DNA of 64,000 nt from Aestuariivivens sediminicola (GTDB lineage: Bacteria > Bacteroidota > Bacteroidia > Flavobacteriales > Flavobacteriaceae). A program made the position numbers and the translations under genes. Of this stretch, positions 20,361 to 29,539 are shown in pieces. The first letter of the stretch is position 1. Every line of letters begins with the position of its first letter. The stretch lies in assembly GCF_022662015.1 (NCBI RefSeq), contig NZ_JAKMCM010000002.1:434001-498000 (forward strand), read 5' to 3'. The notes under the pieces are model-generated. The model had not been told where the DNA came from and searched no databases. It saw only the letters and a program-made list of their open reading frames with translations.

Positions 20361-20487
20361 CCCCAAGTTGGATTGTGAAATGAGCTTAATAAAGTTTTAT
20401 CGAAAGAAGTAGATAAATTGAATTAGTACATTCCATCTGACCTTTGAAAAGGGTAGAATATAACAGATGAAATATAAAATTGAACAC

Positions 20488-21378
20488 ATGAATTTTAAAA
20501 GTTTTTTATTAACCGTTATAACTGTTTTTGTTGCATCACAAGTATTTGCTCAGGCCAATATATTGAATGCCAAATCACCTGACGAAATAGGTGTAAGAAC
20601 AGAATTACAGAAGGCTATCGATAATGATGAACCTTTACCTTATGGTTATGTAGATGATAGAGATATTTTATTTTCCAAAAAGGTTTGGGAGAAAATAGTC
20701 CTCGACGAGCGGGCTAACTTCCCATTATATTATCCAATCGATACCAATAATATTGGCAGCAATAGAAGGTCGTTGTACGATGTATTAATGAAAAACATCA
20801 AAAATGGTAATATAGAAAACATTTATGATGATTCGTATTTCACTACAAAACGTACCTTAAAAGATATCGAAGCTGCTTTGGTAAAAGTTGATACGACCGA
20901 ATTGGGTATAGAACAGCTGAACGCCGGAGAGGAATTGTCTGCCGAATATATTGACAGACGAAATATCACAGCCGCAAATATAGAGGAATACCGTATTGTT
21001 GGCTTGTGGTACTTTGATAAGCGTCAGGCCGAAATGAAATATCGTCTTTTAGGTATTGCTCCGGTCGCACCCGATGTCAACTTCATCGATGATGAGAACC
21101 CCGATTTAGTGGAACTGTTTTGGGTGTTCTTCCCCGATGCGAGGGAGGTGCTGCATGATGCCAAAGCATTTAACAATGAAAATAGTGCCATACCATTCAC
21201 TTTCGATCATATTTTGAATTCACGACGTTTCAATGCACTCATATATGCTGAAGAAAATGTCCAAGGTGATCGAAAAGTGAACGAATATATCGCCCAAAAT
21301 GCATTAATGCAATTATTGGAGTCCGATAGAATTAAAACAAAAATTCGCGATTTTGAACTCGATATGTGGACTTACTAA
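20488..21378 (+). CDS. gldN: GldN, gliding motility / type IX secretion protein
   Basis: The start at 20488 is preferred because it puts a signal peptide (MNFKSFLLTVITVFVASQ, cleavage near VFAQA) at the N-terminus; an in-frame ATG at 20467 would add seven charged residues. The product is 296 residues. It carries the family pattern: YGYVDDRDILFSKKVWEKIVLDERANFPLYYPID in pieces, then EYRIVGLWYFDKRQAEMKYR and LFWVFFPDAREVLH. GldN is the periplasmic partner of GldK in the type IX ring. It closes the operon and is followed by a strong terminator. Confidence 0.95.
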   Translation: MNFKSFLLTVITVFVASQVFAQANILNAKSPDEIGVRTELQKAIDNDEPLPYGYVDDRDILFSKKVWEKIVLDERANFPLYYPIDTNNIGSNRRSLYDVLMKNIKNGNIENIYDDSYFTTKRTLKDIEAALVKVDTTELGIEQLNAGEELSAEYIDRRNITAANIEEYRIVGLWYFDKRQAEMKYRLLGIAPVAPDVNFIDDENPDLVELFWVFFPDAREVLHDAKAFNNENSAIPFTFDHILNSRRFNALIYAEENVQGDRKVNEYIAQNALMQLLESDRIKTKIRDFELDMWTY

Positions 21379-21403
21379 TGAAGTCACACAAGGTAATTAA
21401 AGG

Positions 21404-21433
21404 AAAACGCCCACGTTATGTGGGCGTTTTTTT
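21404..21433 (+). terminator. terminator of the gldKLMN operon
   Basis: Stem AAACGCCCAC/GTGGGCGTTT with a five-base loop and a run of T's, 25 bases after the gldN stop. Confidence 0.93.
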
Positions 21434-21637
21434 ATGGGACTTCTAGAAGGACGATAACTATATCGCTTTCTATTAGTCTGATCCCAGACACAGACTAATG
21501 GATTCCATTTATTGATAACTGCAACAGAAGCGATATGAGGCTTGTCGTTTCTTTATCATATATTCAAGATAGCACATCTTCAAAACTGACCATTTGATAA
21601 TTTTAAAGAACATTTTAATTCTCATTATCTTCGCAAG

Positions 21638-22681
21638 ATGAAAGTCGATTATATAGTGGTTGGTCTGGGATTGGCTGGGATTGGCATTTGTGAACAGCTT
21701 CGAGCCCATAACAAAACCTTCGTTGTTTTTGACGATGGCTCTCAAAGATCCTCATGGGTTGCCGGCGGACTCTACAATCCTGTCGTTTTAAAGCGATTTA
21801 CACCCGTTTGGAAAAGCAAGGTCCAATTGAACATCGCTTTAAAGCACTATAAATCCATAGAGGAACGACTTCATATCAATGTCATAAGGCCTATTTCGGT
21901 TTACCGTAAGTTCGATTCCATTAAGGAACAAAACAATTGGTTTACAGCTTCAGACAAGCCTGAACTGACCGACTATCTCAATACAACACTCATAAAAAAT
22001 GATAATGTGGCGGTTAATGCACCTTTTGGTTTTGGAAAGGTGAACCAAACCGGTAGGATCGATGTGATCAACCTGATTAAGGCCTATACCGAAGAACTCA
22101 AAGGAGCAGGGACCTATATTAAAGACGCTTTTAATCACAGTATTCTGAATAGTTCAGATACTATGTTGACCTATAAGAATATAGCAGCTAGAGGAGTAAT
22201 CTTCGCAGAAGGATATGGGATGCACAAAAACCCGTATTTTAAAGACCTGCCACTCTTGCCGACCAAAGGTGAATTGCTGACGATTCATGCTCCCGATTTG
22301 AAAATAGATTACGTTCTCAAAGGACCTGTTTTTTTAATCCCCTTACAGCAGGATACCTATTTGGTCGGTGCTACGTATGGCCGGGGGGATACCTCCCATG
22401 ACATAACGGATAAAGCAAGGTCTGATCTGGTGGAGAAGTTAAAAACGCTAATAAACTGTTCGTTTGAGGTGATCAACCATGTTGCCGGTATTCGTCCGAC
22501 GGTTAAGGATAGGCGACCCTTAGTTGGCAGGCATAGTGCTCATAGGCATTTATATGTGCTTAACGGTCTGGGGACAAGGGGTGTTATGATCGGCCCATAT
22601 GTTGCTGGACAGCTATTCGAATTTATGGAACATAATACACCATTGGATAAGGAAATCGATATCTGTAGGTTTGATAAGTAA
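21638..22681 (+). CDS. FAD-dependent oxidoreductase (DAO family)
   Basis: A 347-residue flavoprotein. The Rossmann motif GxGxxG is at residues 9-14 (VVGLGLAGIG), and the C-terminal FAD contact is GIRPTVKDRRPLVGRH followed by NGLGTRGVMIGPYVA. It resembles D-amino acid oxidase/glycine oxidase and the C-terminal oxidase half of MnmC; the substrate is not evident. Genes of this type often follow gldN in flavobacteria. A TATCTTCG box (21626-21633) ends five bases before the ATG, so the mRNA may be leaderless. It is separated from gldN by a terminator and is not part of that operon. Confidence 0.85.
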   Translation: MKVDYIVVGLGLAGIGICEQLRAHNKTFVVFDDGSQRSSWVAGGLYNPVVLKRFTPVWKSKVQLNIALKHYKSIEERLHINVIRPISVYRKFDSIKEQNNWFTASDKPELTDYLNTTLIKNDNVAVNAPFGFGKVNQTGRIDVINLIKAYTEELKGAGTYIKDAFNHSILNSSDTMLTYKNIAARGVIFAEGYGMHKNPYFKDLPLLPTKGELLTIHAPDLKIDYVLKGPVFLIPLQQDTYLVGATYGRGDTSHDITDKARSDLVEKLKTLINCSFEVINHVAGIRPTVKDRRPLVGRHSAHRHLYVLNGLGTRGVMIGPYVAGQLFEFMEHNTPLDKEIDICRFDK

Positions 22682-22844
22682 GGATTGGGTTTCTGAATAT
22701 TTCACCTTCGAATAAGCTGTGCGGACACCCATTTCTATACAATTAGGGCATTGATGAACATCGGTGTAAAAGTAAATCAGAGCCTGAAAACTTGGAAAAA
22801 TAACATCTAGTCGCTTTCCTGGCTAAATCGGGATATCAGTGTCA

Positions 22845-23234
22845 TCACACATTTTTCTTCGCCAGAGATTTATCGTAATGCATAAAGAAGTTAATCCAGA
22901 TGTTCCGGGAAACCCTGATAATAATGGGCAGGAATACAATAAGCGTCAAAATTATTGATATAAATATTCCATTTACAGAAGCCTTAAAAACAAAAAATGA
23001 AATGATAAAGGCCGCTGTGGCGAAGGCAATACCTACGGCATAGCTCACATACATGGAGCCATAAAAAAACGAGGGTTCGATTTTATATTTCGTTCCACAA
23101 TTGCTACAGGTATCATGCATATCGAGAATTTCGGAAAGGATGTAGGGATTTTTATTCTTAAACATCGATTCTTCATGGCATTTGGGACATGAACCGTTGA
23201 TGATACTGTATAGTTTATGACCTTTTTTAAACAT
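22845..23234 (-). CDS. DUF983 zinc-ribbon membrane protein
   Basis: A 129-residue protein. The N-terminal zinc ribbon has CPKC (Cys16, Cys19) and CSNC (Cys43, Cys46); two hydrophobic segments follow (about residues 58-80 and 86-108). This is the DUF983 layout. The family is of unknown function, sometimes linked to cytochrome oxidase assembly loci in other bacteria, but no such genes are here. It is divergent from the ABC-F gene, with 124 bases between starts. Confidence 0.85.
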   Translation of the reverse strand: MFKKGHKLYSIINGSCPKCHEESMFKNKNPYILSEILDMHDTCSNCGTKYKIEPSFFYGSMYVSYAVGIAFATAAFIISFFVFKASVNGIFISIILTLIVFLPIIIRVSRNIWINFFMHYDKSLAKKNV

Positions 23235-23358
23235 TTTATTTATGTATTTTTGCAGACGCCATTGCTAATACCCAAAACAATAAGTTGCTGTAATACCGCA
23301 ATAGGCGGGTAAAATTACGTCTTTGAGATAAAGGCAAGGTAATAAAAGTTACATTTCT

Positions 23359-25269
23359 ATGATGAACATCCACAATTTATCGATTTCATTCCAGGGGGAA
23401 TACCTGTTTCAGGATCTTACCTTTAAACTGGGTAATGGTGATCGCGTGGGTCTAATTGGTAAAAATGGTGCTGGAAAGTCGACCTTACTTCGGATATTAT
23501 CTCGAGAAATGGAACCGGATACGGGGCAGATTGCCACCGATAAAACCTTAAAAATAGGATTTTTAAAACAGGACATCGATTTCGAATATGGGAAGACGGT
23601 CTTAGAGGAATCCTATGAAGCCTTTAAGGAGATCAAAGACATAGAGGCACAGTTGGAGGATATCAACACCCAGTTGGCCGAACGCAGCGATTATGAGAGT
23701 GAGGCCTATCATCAACTGATGGTCGATGTTAACGAATTGCAACATCAATATGAAATACTGGGCGGGTACAACTATCAGGGCAATACCGAAAAGATTCTCC
23801 AGGGCTTAGGGTTTCAGCGCGATGATTTTAACATGCTGACAGATACCTTTTCAGGGGGGTGGCGTATGCGCATTGAACTTGCAAAATTGTTGTTGCAGAA
23901 TAACGACATTCTCTTGCTGGATGAGCCTACCAACCATTTGGATATAGAATCCATTATATGGTTAGAAGGCTTTTTAAAAAATTATGCAGGAGCTGTGGTT
24001 ATTGTATCGCATGATAAAATGTTTTTGGATAATGTGACCAATCGCACCATTGAAATTTCATCGGGACGCATCTATGATTACCCCAAGCCGTACTCCAAAT
24101 ATATGGTCTTGAGGGAGGAGTTGAAAACACAGCAGTTAGCCTCTCAAAAAAACCAACAAAAACAAATTGAGCATACCGAAAAGCTCATTGAAAAGTTCAG
24201 GGCTAAAGCTTCGAAGGCCTCAATGGCCCAGTCGTTGATAAAGAAACTTGATCGCATCGAGCGTATTGAAGTAGATGAGCATGACCATAGTGTGATGACC
24301 TTGCACTTCCCGGTTTCGGTAGTTCCCGGTAAGGTGGTTATTGAAGCGCATCAGGTTTCCAAGAACTATGGGTCAAATCAGGTATTAAAGGATGTCAATC
24401 TGCTTATAGAGCGCGACAGTAAAACAGCCTTCGTCGGACAGAATGGTCAGGGAAAATCGACTCTGGCTAAAATTATAGTCGGTGAAATAAAACATGAGGG
24501 ACGTTTAAAACTGGGGCATAACGTACAAATAGGGTATTTTGCACAAAATCAGGCGGAGTATTTGGACGGGAATAAAACAGTGCTGGACACCATGATTGAT
24601 GCGGCCAATGAATCGAATAGAAGTAAGGTAAGGGATATTTTAGGATCTTTCCTGTTTCGAGGAGATGAGGTAGAAAAGTATGTGAGGGTACTTTCAGGAG
24701 GGGAAAGAAACCGATTGGCACTGGCAAAATTAATGCTGCAGCCCTTCAATGTTTTGATTATGGATGAGCCTACCAATCATTTGGATATGAAATCGAAGCA
24801 GGTCCTCAAGGAGGCCTTAAAACACTATCAGGGCACCTTAATTCTGGTCTCTCACGATCGGGATTTCCTTCAGGGCTTATCCAATAAGGTCTACGAATTC
24901 AAGGATCGAAAGATCAAGGAATATCTAGGGGATATAGATTATTACCTGGAATCCAGAAATGTGGAGAATTTGCGGGAGGTTGAAAAGCGAACCGTGGTAA
25001 AAGAGCAACCCAGAGAGAAAAAGCAGCAGTCTTACGAAACCCAAAAGAAATTAAAGTCCCTAAACAATAAGTTGAGCAGTGTTGAGGCGAAGATTGGTCA
25101 GTTGGAAAAAGACATAAAAAGCGTCGATCTGGAACTCGAAATTAATTATCAGGAGGTGACTTCAGAGCCTGATTTCTTCGATAATTATCAAAAAATGAAA
25201 ACAGATTTGCAGGACTTAATGCAAAAATGGGAGGAAATTCAACTGGAAATCGAGCAGTTTGTCGATTGA
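23359..25269 (+). CDS. ABC-F family ATPase (ribosome-associated type)
   Basis: A 636-residue soluble protein with two ABC domains and no membrane helices. First domain: Walker A GKNGAGKST, signature TFSGGWRMRIELAKLLL, Walker B LLLDEPTNHLD. Second domain: GQNGQGKST, VLSGGERNRLALAKLML, LIMDEPTNHLD. The inter-domain linker (about residues 235-320) is the P-site tRNA-interaction motif region of ABC-F proteins, and a coiled coil ends the protein (about 545-630). This layout is closest to the Uup/YheS group, which act on ribosomes; antibiotic resistance is not implied. Two start codons in a row (23359, 23362) make the exact start uncertain by one residue. Confidence 0.93.
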   Translation: MMNIHNLSISFQGEYLFQDLTFKLGNGDRVGLIGKNGAGKSTLLRILSREMEPDTGQIATDKTLKIGFLKQDIDFEYGKTVLEESYEAFKEIKDIEAQLEDINTQLAERSDYESEAYHQLMVDVNELQHQYEILGGYNYQGNTEKILQGLGFQRDDFNMLTDTFSGGWRMRIELAKLLLQNNDILLLDEPTNHLDIESIIWLEGFLKNYAGAVVIVSHDKMFLDNVTNRTIEISSGRIYDYPKPYSKYMVLREELKTQQLASQKNQQKQIEHTEKLIEKFRAKASKASMAQSLIKKLDRIERIEVDEHDHSVMTLHFPVSVVPGKVVIEAHQVSKNYGSNQVLKDVNLLIERDSKTAFVGQNGQGKSTLAKIIVGEIKHEGRLKLGHNVQIGYFAQNQAEYLDGNKTVLDTMIDAANESNRSKVRDILGSFLFRGDEVEKYVRVLSGGERNRLALAKLMLQPFNVLIMDEPTNHLDMKSKQVLKEALKHYQGTLILVSHDRDFLQGLSNKVYEFKDRKIKEYLGDIDYYLESRNVENLREVEKRTVVKEQPREKKQQSYETQKKLKSLNNKLSSVEAKIGQLEKDIKSVDLELEINYQEVTSEPDFFDNYQKMKTDLQDLMQKWEEIQLEIEQFVD

Positions 25270-25366
25270 GAATTGTTAAAATTTCATGTATTTCATCGAA
25301 TAAAATAGCATTTAGGCTATATATCAAGTATTTTCGTTGTGAGAATTAATCCCAAATTTACTCGAT

Positions 25367-26197
25367 ATGAAGACCTTAAAGCTAACTATTGCCTGCTTAT
25401 GTATTTCCTTTTACACATTTGCCGGCGTTTTACAAACGGAAAAGGATGCGCTGGTTGCCCTGTACAAGGCTGCCAATGGCAGTGAGTGGAATACCACCTG
25501 GGACCTGGAGGCCTCTGTTGATGCCTGGTTCGGTGTAAAAGTAGAAAACGACAGAGTCGTTGAAATCAATTTATGGTTCAACAACCTGCAAGGTACCATC
25601 CCGCAGGAAATAGGAAATTTAACATCCCTAAGAAAGCTCAACTTAGGATTCAATAAATTAGAAGGTACCATACCGACATCCATTAAAAATTTAAAAGCAC
25701 TCACATCCTTGGAACTTTACATGAATAAGTTAGAGGGCAATATCCCAAGTGAGATTGGAGAATTATCAAAACTGGAGTCCTTACAATTATATAGCAACAA
25801 GTTATCCGGAGCCATTCCGGACAGTTTGATGGGTCTAACAAATTTAAAGGAGTTGCTCTTAGGCAGTAACTTTTTAACAGGAACCATACCGCATCAGATC
25901 TATGCCTTATCGAAATTAGAAAAGCTAAGTCTTATGGATAATAAGATGGATGGCGAAATTCCGGTAGAGATAGCAATGTTGACCAATTTAGAAGAATTAA
26001 TATTATCAAGCAACCAGTTTACAGGAGATTTACCGGTTGAGTTTATAAACATGGCAAACTTAAACACCATTATGGTAAGCGATAATAATTTAAATAATGA
26101 ATTTACCACAATGTCCGGAAACAATCCACCTGACATGATCTTTGTGGAACTTCAGAATCAGAATGCCACGGCCAATATGGATATAGAAAAAGAGTAA
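25367..26197 (+). CDS. secreted leucine-rich-repeat protein
   Basis: A 276-residue protein with a signal peptide (residues 1-19, ending YTFAG), an LRR-capping start in which ALVALYKAANGSEWNTTW resembles plant-type LRR N-caps, then seven to eight repeats of about 24 residues with the consensus GxIPxxIGxLxxLxxLxLxxNxL (for example GTIPQEIGNLTSLRKLNLGF). The repeats suggest a binding protein at the cell surface or outside. No C-terminal type IX sorting domain or lipobox is seen, so its anchoring is unclear. TATTTTCG (25329-25336) may be its -7 box. A terminator follows 40 bases after the gene. Confidence 0.88.
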   Translation: MKTLKLTIACLCISFYTFAGVLQTEKDALVALYKAANGSEWNTTWDLEASVDAWFGVKVENDRVVEINLWFNNLQGTIPQEIGNLTSLRKLNLGFNKLEGTIPTSIKNLKALTSLELYMNKLEGNIPSEIGELSKLESLQLYSNKLSGAIPDSLMGLTNLKELLLGSNFLTGTIPHQIYALSKLEKLSLMDNKMDGEIPVEIAMLTNLEELILSSNQFTGDLPVEFINMANLNTIMVSDNNLNNEFTTMSGNNPPDMIFVELQNQNATANMDIEKE

Positions 26198-26238
26198 TTT
26201 TAGAATAGTTTTTTAAGTAAATTAGTTAGTTAAAAAAA

Positions 26239-26270
26239 GTGGATGACGGGCTGAATCATCCGCTTTTTTT
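26239..26270 (+). terminator. terminator after the LRR gene
   Basis: Stem GTGGATGA/TCATCCGC (one G-U) with a nine-base loop and seven T's. Confidence 0.88.
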
Positions 26271-26282
26271 ATTTTTACAACT

Positions 26283-26465
26283 ATGATTGAGCATCATTTT
26301 GTATGTCCCTATTGTTGGCAGGGCGTATCGGTTTTACTGGACAATTCTATAGCACGACAATCCTACATTGAGGACTGTGAAGTCTGCTGTAATCCCATAC
26401 AATTCGAGATGCGTTTTGAAGATTTGGAACTCACGGACTTCCATGTGGCACCCATTGGCCAATAA
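26283..26465 (+). CDS. CPXCG-motif cysteine-rich protein
   Basis: A 60-residue protein with two cysteine pairs, CPYC at residues 8-11 and CEVC at 32-35, forming a small zinc ribbon. The pattern FVCPYCWQ ... DCEVCCNPI matches the short CPXCG family found in many Gram-negative bacteria; function unknown. It begins just after the LRR terminator, and the tRNA-fMet promoter begins 22 bases after its stop, so it is a single-gene unit. Confidence 0.82.
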   Translation: MIEHHFVCPYCWQGVSVLLDNSIARQSYIEDCEVCCNPIQFEMRFEDLELTDFHVAPIGQ

Positions 26466-26486
26466 TATATTTTTTTGAATTTATAC

Positions 26487-26516
26487 TTGATAAAGTTAAA
26501 AAGGGTTGTATATTTG
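26487..26516 (+). promoter_or_regulatory. promoter of the initiator tRNA gene
   Basis: TTG (26487-26489), exactly 19 bases, TATATTTG (26509-26516): a full match to the Bacteroidota sigma-A consensus TTG-N19-TAnnTTTG. The tRNA begins about 80 bases further on, leaving a leader of roughly 75 bases to be trimmed. Confidence 0.8.
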
Positions 26517-26598
26517 CAATCCAAGATTTCGGGACAGCTGTCTTGATATTTTGCCCTTAAAAAACTAATAAGTAACATTGTTACTGAATAAAATATAT

Positions 26599-26671
<73 letters not shown>

Positions 26672-26677
26672 CAAAGA

Positions 26678-26705
26678 AGCCTCCAGATTTTCTGGAGGCT
26701 TTTCT
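26678..26705 (+). terminator. terminator of the initiator tRNA
   Basis: Ten-base-pair stem AGCCTCCAGA/TCTGGAGGCT with a TTT loop and a T-rich tail, seven bases after the tRNA. Confidence 0.92.
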
Positions 26706-26772
26706 TTTTGTCGCAAGTGAAGTTTCACTTCAACTTGCAGAAAAAAGAAAGCCTTAAACAGCCAAGCTGTTC

Positions 26773-26844
26773 AGGCTTCTTTGTAAAGCCACCCCCATTC
26801 TGGTCCGATGAGTCCCGAGGCATCGGGACGAATCAATCCAGCGG
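26773..26844. repeat. tRNA-adjacent structured repeat, copy 1
   Basis: Begins aggcttctttgtaaagcc, then a C-rich block, then CTGGTCC, an internal hairpin TCCCGA-ggca-TCGGGA, and closes with CCAG that can pair with CTGG. It follows two other hairpins (26713-26738 and about 26746-26784). See copies 2 and 3. Confidence 0.7.
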
Positions 26845-26888
26845 CTCATAATAAGTCCTAATCACCATTTATGTTTTTAAAGTCTCAG

Positions 26889-26958
26889 CAGGCTTCTTTG
26901 TAAAACCTCCCCCTTTCTGGTCCGCCGAAAAGCCGCAGGCTAATTCGGCAATCCAGTC
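26889..26958. repeat. tRNA-adjacent structured repeat, copy 2
   Basis: Same 5' part as copy 1 (aggcttctttgtaaa, C-rich block, TTCTGGTCCG). The internal part differs but is again self-complementary (CCGAA...TTCGG enclosing AGCCGCAGGCT) and ends in CCAG. The conserved ends with compensating middle suggest that structure rather than sequence is kept. Confidence 0.7.
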
Positions 26959-27012
26959 ATTTTACTTACAACTACTTATTTGAAAAGAAAGCCGACAATT
27001 GCACTACCATTG

Positions 27013-27082
27013 GGTTTTCTTTGTAAAGCCACCCCCATTCTGGTCCGATGCGTCATCGAGGCATCAGGACGAATCTATGGAG
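27013..27082. repeat. tRNA-adjacent structured repeat, copy 3 (degraded)
   Basis: Shares tttctttgtaaagccac and the CATTCTGGTCCGATG part with copy 1, but its internal hairpin is broken by substitutions. It is followed at 27091-27102 by a direct copy of the 12-mer acaaagaagcct found at the tRNA 3' boundary. The whole of 26706-27179 contains no convincing gene. Confidence 0.65.
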
Positions 27083-27179
27083 TTACCACTACAAAGAAGC
27101 CTGTTGAATGCTCAGGAGGTTTTTTTATTCTTCGCTATTAAATTATTATCTATCTTACCAACCTCAATTGGAACAACCT

Positions 27180-29264
27180 ATGAAGTTACATACTAAAAAG
27201 ATGAGGCACCCCAGATTATTGGTGTTATTATTTACAACTTTCCTTGTAATTGGGACAAATCAAAGCAATGCACAGGAAAAAATAGTTTCTGTCAATGAAT
27301 TGAACTATGATACAACTGCTGGAACAATGAATTACAACGATGAACCCTTTAGTGGTGTTTGTCAAAACGTACGACCGAATGGTATGATTGCATTCACAGG
27401 TAGCTTTAAAGATGGGTTACAGGAAGGCATATGGTCCTATTATCGCCCAGATGGTAAGATAGAAGCAAGAAAGAATTACTCGAAAGGGATCCTAAATGGA
27501 TACAGTGAGGCGTACTCAGAGTATGGCGATTTGGTAAAAACCAATTACAGGGATGGATGGGAATCCAGTGTTTTTACACTTGAGGGAGGCGCTCTGGATA
27601 ACGAATATGATTTGAAAGCACCACTAAAAGTCGATGAGAAGGATATAACAGTTGCCTATGATGATTTGGAGTTAAAGGTTGATGGCAATTATAATGAACT
27701 GTACTACCTCAATGGAAATTTATATACAGGAGGGGTAAAACAATATAATCAGAATATGACTTTTGAAATATCAGGCTTTATAAAAGATGGAAGAAAAGAT
27801 GGTGTTTGGATAAAAAATAACAAGGAAGGTGATTTACACATCAAACATACTTTCAAGAATGGTGAAAGGGATGGTTTGTCAGAGGAATACGATAATTATA
27901 ACGGCAAACTTTATAGAAGAGAATATTGGAAGAACAATAAAAAAAATGGCCTTTCAGAAGATTTTGACTCATACAGTGGGAATATAAGATCAAAAGGAAA
28001 CTATATAGATGATAAAAAAGAAGGCCTTTGGGAGTACTATTATGATGGACAGTTAGAAAGGAAAGTGAATTTTAAGAATGATATTGAGGATGGTTTTTAT
28101 GAACAATATGGTTATGAAGGGCATGTTAAAAGCAAGGGGAATTACATAAATGGAAAAAAAGACGGGCTTTGGGAAGAGTACCATGAAAATGGAGAGTTAC
28201 GGTGCAAGGAGAAATATATAAACGGTGCTAAAGATGGACTATGGGAAACTTATTATGACAATGGGCAATTGGAATCAACAGGAAATTATCTTGTGGCAAG
28301 AGATGATTTTGATACTAAAACAGGAGAATGGAAGCATTATTATAAAAACGGACAAATAGCATCCATTGGAAATTATTTTAGCAAAGACGATTACGCAAAA
28401 GACGATTATTTTTATTTGAATAGACAGACAGGGGAATGGAGGCGTTATTATGAGAACGGACAATTGTGGGAGCTTTCAAATTATAAGTATGGTAAGCGTT
28501 CCGGAGCGTACAAGAGCTATTATGAAAGTGGACAACTAGAATCAATAGGAAGTTATAATGGCGATGGCGTTTATGATGATAAAAAAATAGGAGAATGGAA
28601 GCGCTATTATCAAAACGGTCAATTAAATAGGATTGAAAATTTCACCCTCAAAGGCAATCGTTCTGGTGAATGGAAAAGCTATTATGAAAATGGACAATTG
28701 GAATCATTAGAAAACTATTTAAGAGAGGAAGAATATGGAGAGGAAGAGTATAGTGATATAAAAATAGGAGAATGGAAGCATTATTATGAGAACGGACAAT
28801 TAAAAGATAGTAAAACGTATAAGGAAGGTCTTTCCACATTAGAATACAAGAGCTATTATGATAATGGACAATTAGAGTCAGCAGGAAGTTTCATTTATGA
28901 TGATATAAAGATAGGAGAATGGAAAAACTATTATCAAAACGGGCAATTAAGACGGATTGAAAATTACATGGAGGATTATGGTCAACCAAATGGGGAGTGG
29001 AGGAGTTATTATGATAACGGACAAATAAGTGACATTCAAAATTATAAAGAAGGGCAGCCTTCTGGTGAATGGAAAAGCTATTATGAAAACGGACAGTTAA
29101 GAGAAATTAATAATTACAAGGACAATCGTTCTTTTGAGGTCAAGAAATATTATGATAATGGGCAATTAGGATTTATTGGAAATTATAAGAATGGTTTATT
29201 AACTCAAGATTGGAAAAGATTTGATAGAGAAGGAAAGCTCATTGAAAAAGGACCTATAGATTAG
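27180..29264 (+). CDS. large secreted MORN-like (YwqK-type) repeat protein
   Basis: The ATG at 27180 gives 694 residues with a signal peptide (hydrophobic core RLLVLLFTTFLVIG, then NAQEK). Starts further upstream fall within the repeat region and lack this fit. After a non-repetitive N-terminal part (about 30-190), the rest is an array of at least fourteen repeats of about 20-30 residues with the core GEWKxYYENGQLxxxxNY, spaced by variable acidic inserts. Such MORN-related repeats are annotated as YwqK-family antitoxin-like proteins, but no toxin partner is present here and the name says little. The repeats are also similar at DNA level, so unequal recombination could change their number. Function unknown; probably periplasmic or surface-exposed. 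Confidence 0.85.
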   Translation: MKLHTKKMRHPRLLVLLFTTFLVIGTNQSNAQEKIVSVNELNYDTTAGTMNYNDEPFSGVCQNVRPNGMIAFTGSFKDGLQEGIWSYYRPDGKIEARKNYSKGILNGYSEAYSEYGDLVKTNYRDGWESSVFTLEGGALDNEYDLKAPLKVDEKDITVAYDDLELKVDGNYNELYYLNGNLYTGGVKQYNQNMTFEISGFIKDGRKDGVWIKNNKEGDLHIKHTFKNGERDGLSEEYDNYNGKLYRREYWKNNKKNGLSEDFDSYSGNIRSKGNYIDDKKEGLWEYYYDGQLERKVNFKNDIEDGFYEQYGYEGHVKSKGNYINGKKDGLWEEYHENGELRCKEKYINGAKDGLWETYYDNGQLESTGNYLVARDDFDTKTGEWKHYYKNGQIASIGNYFSKDDYAKDDYFYLNRQTGEWRRYYENGQLWELSNYKYGKRSGAYKSYYESGQLESIGSYNGDGVYDDKKIGEWKRYYQNGQLNRIENFTLKGNRSGEWKSYYENGQLESLENYLREEEYGEEEYSDIKIGEWKHYYENGQLKDSKTYKEGLSTLEYKSYYDNGQLESAGSFIYDDIKIGEWKNYYQNGQLRRIENYMEDYGQPNGEWRSYYDNGQISDIQNYKEGQPSGEWKSYYENGQLREINNYKDNRSFEVKKYYDNGQLGFIGNYKNGLLTQDWKRFDREGKLIEKGPID

Positions 29265-29539
29265 TGCTTTTTATATTGGGTATCGAATGTAATGGCCCTC
29301 TTTTAGGCCAAACGAGCTTTAGCGAGCTAATCCAGCTTCCGTTACACAGAGGCCCTTTGAGAAATCAAGGCGCTTTTCTTTTTTGTTTATAATCATTTAA
29401 AGAAAGAAAGAACTCATCAATGGTGTTCCGCATCTTAACATGATAGGTGAATTTCACATGTACGGTATTTCCCTTAACCTAAAGCTCTAATGACATGTAA
29501 AATAGAGCAATTAAAACAATTCTACTTAATTTTGTACTT

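Noticed and set aside
26797..26840. Hammerhead-ribozyme-like core (CGATGAG, stem, CGAA) in repeat copy 1.
   Set aside because: The core needs CUGANGA and GAAA; here the U is C and the third A of GAAA is T. The pattern is absent from copy 2 and broken in copy 3, and no cleavage-site strand pairs correctly.
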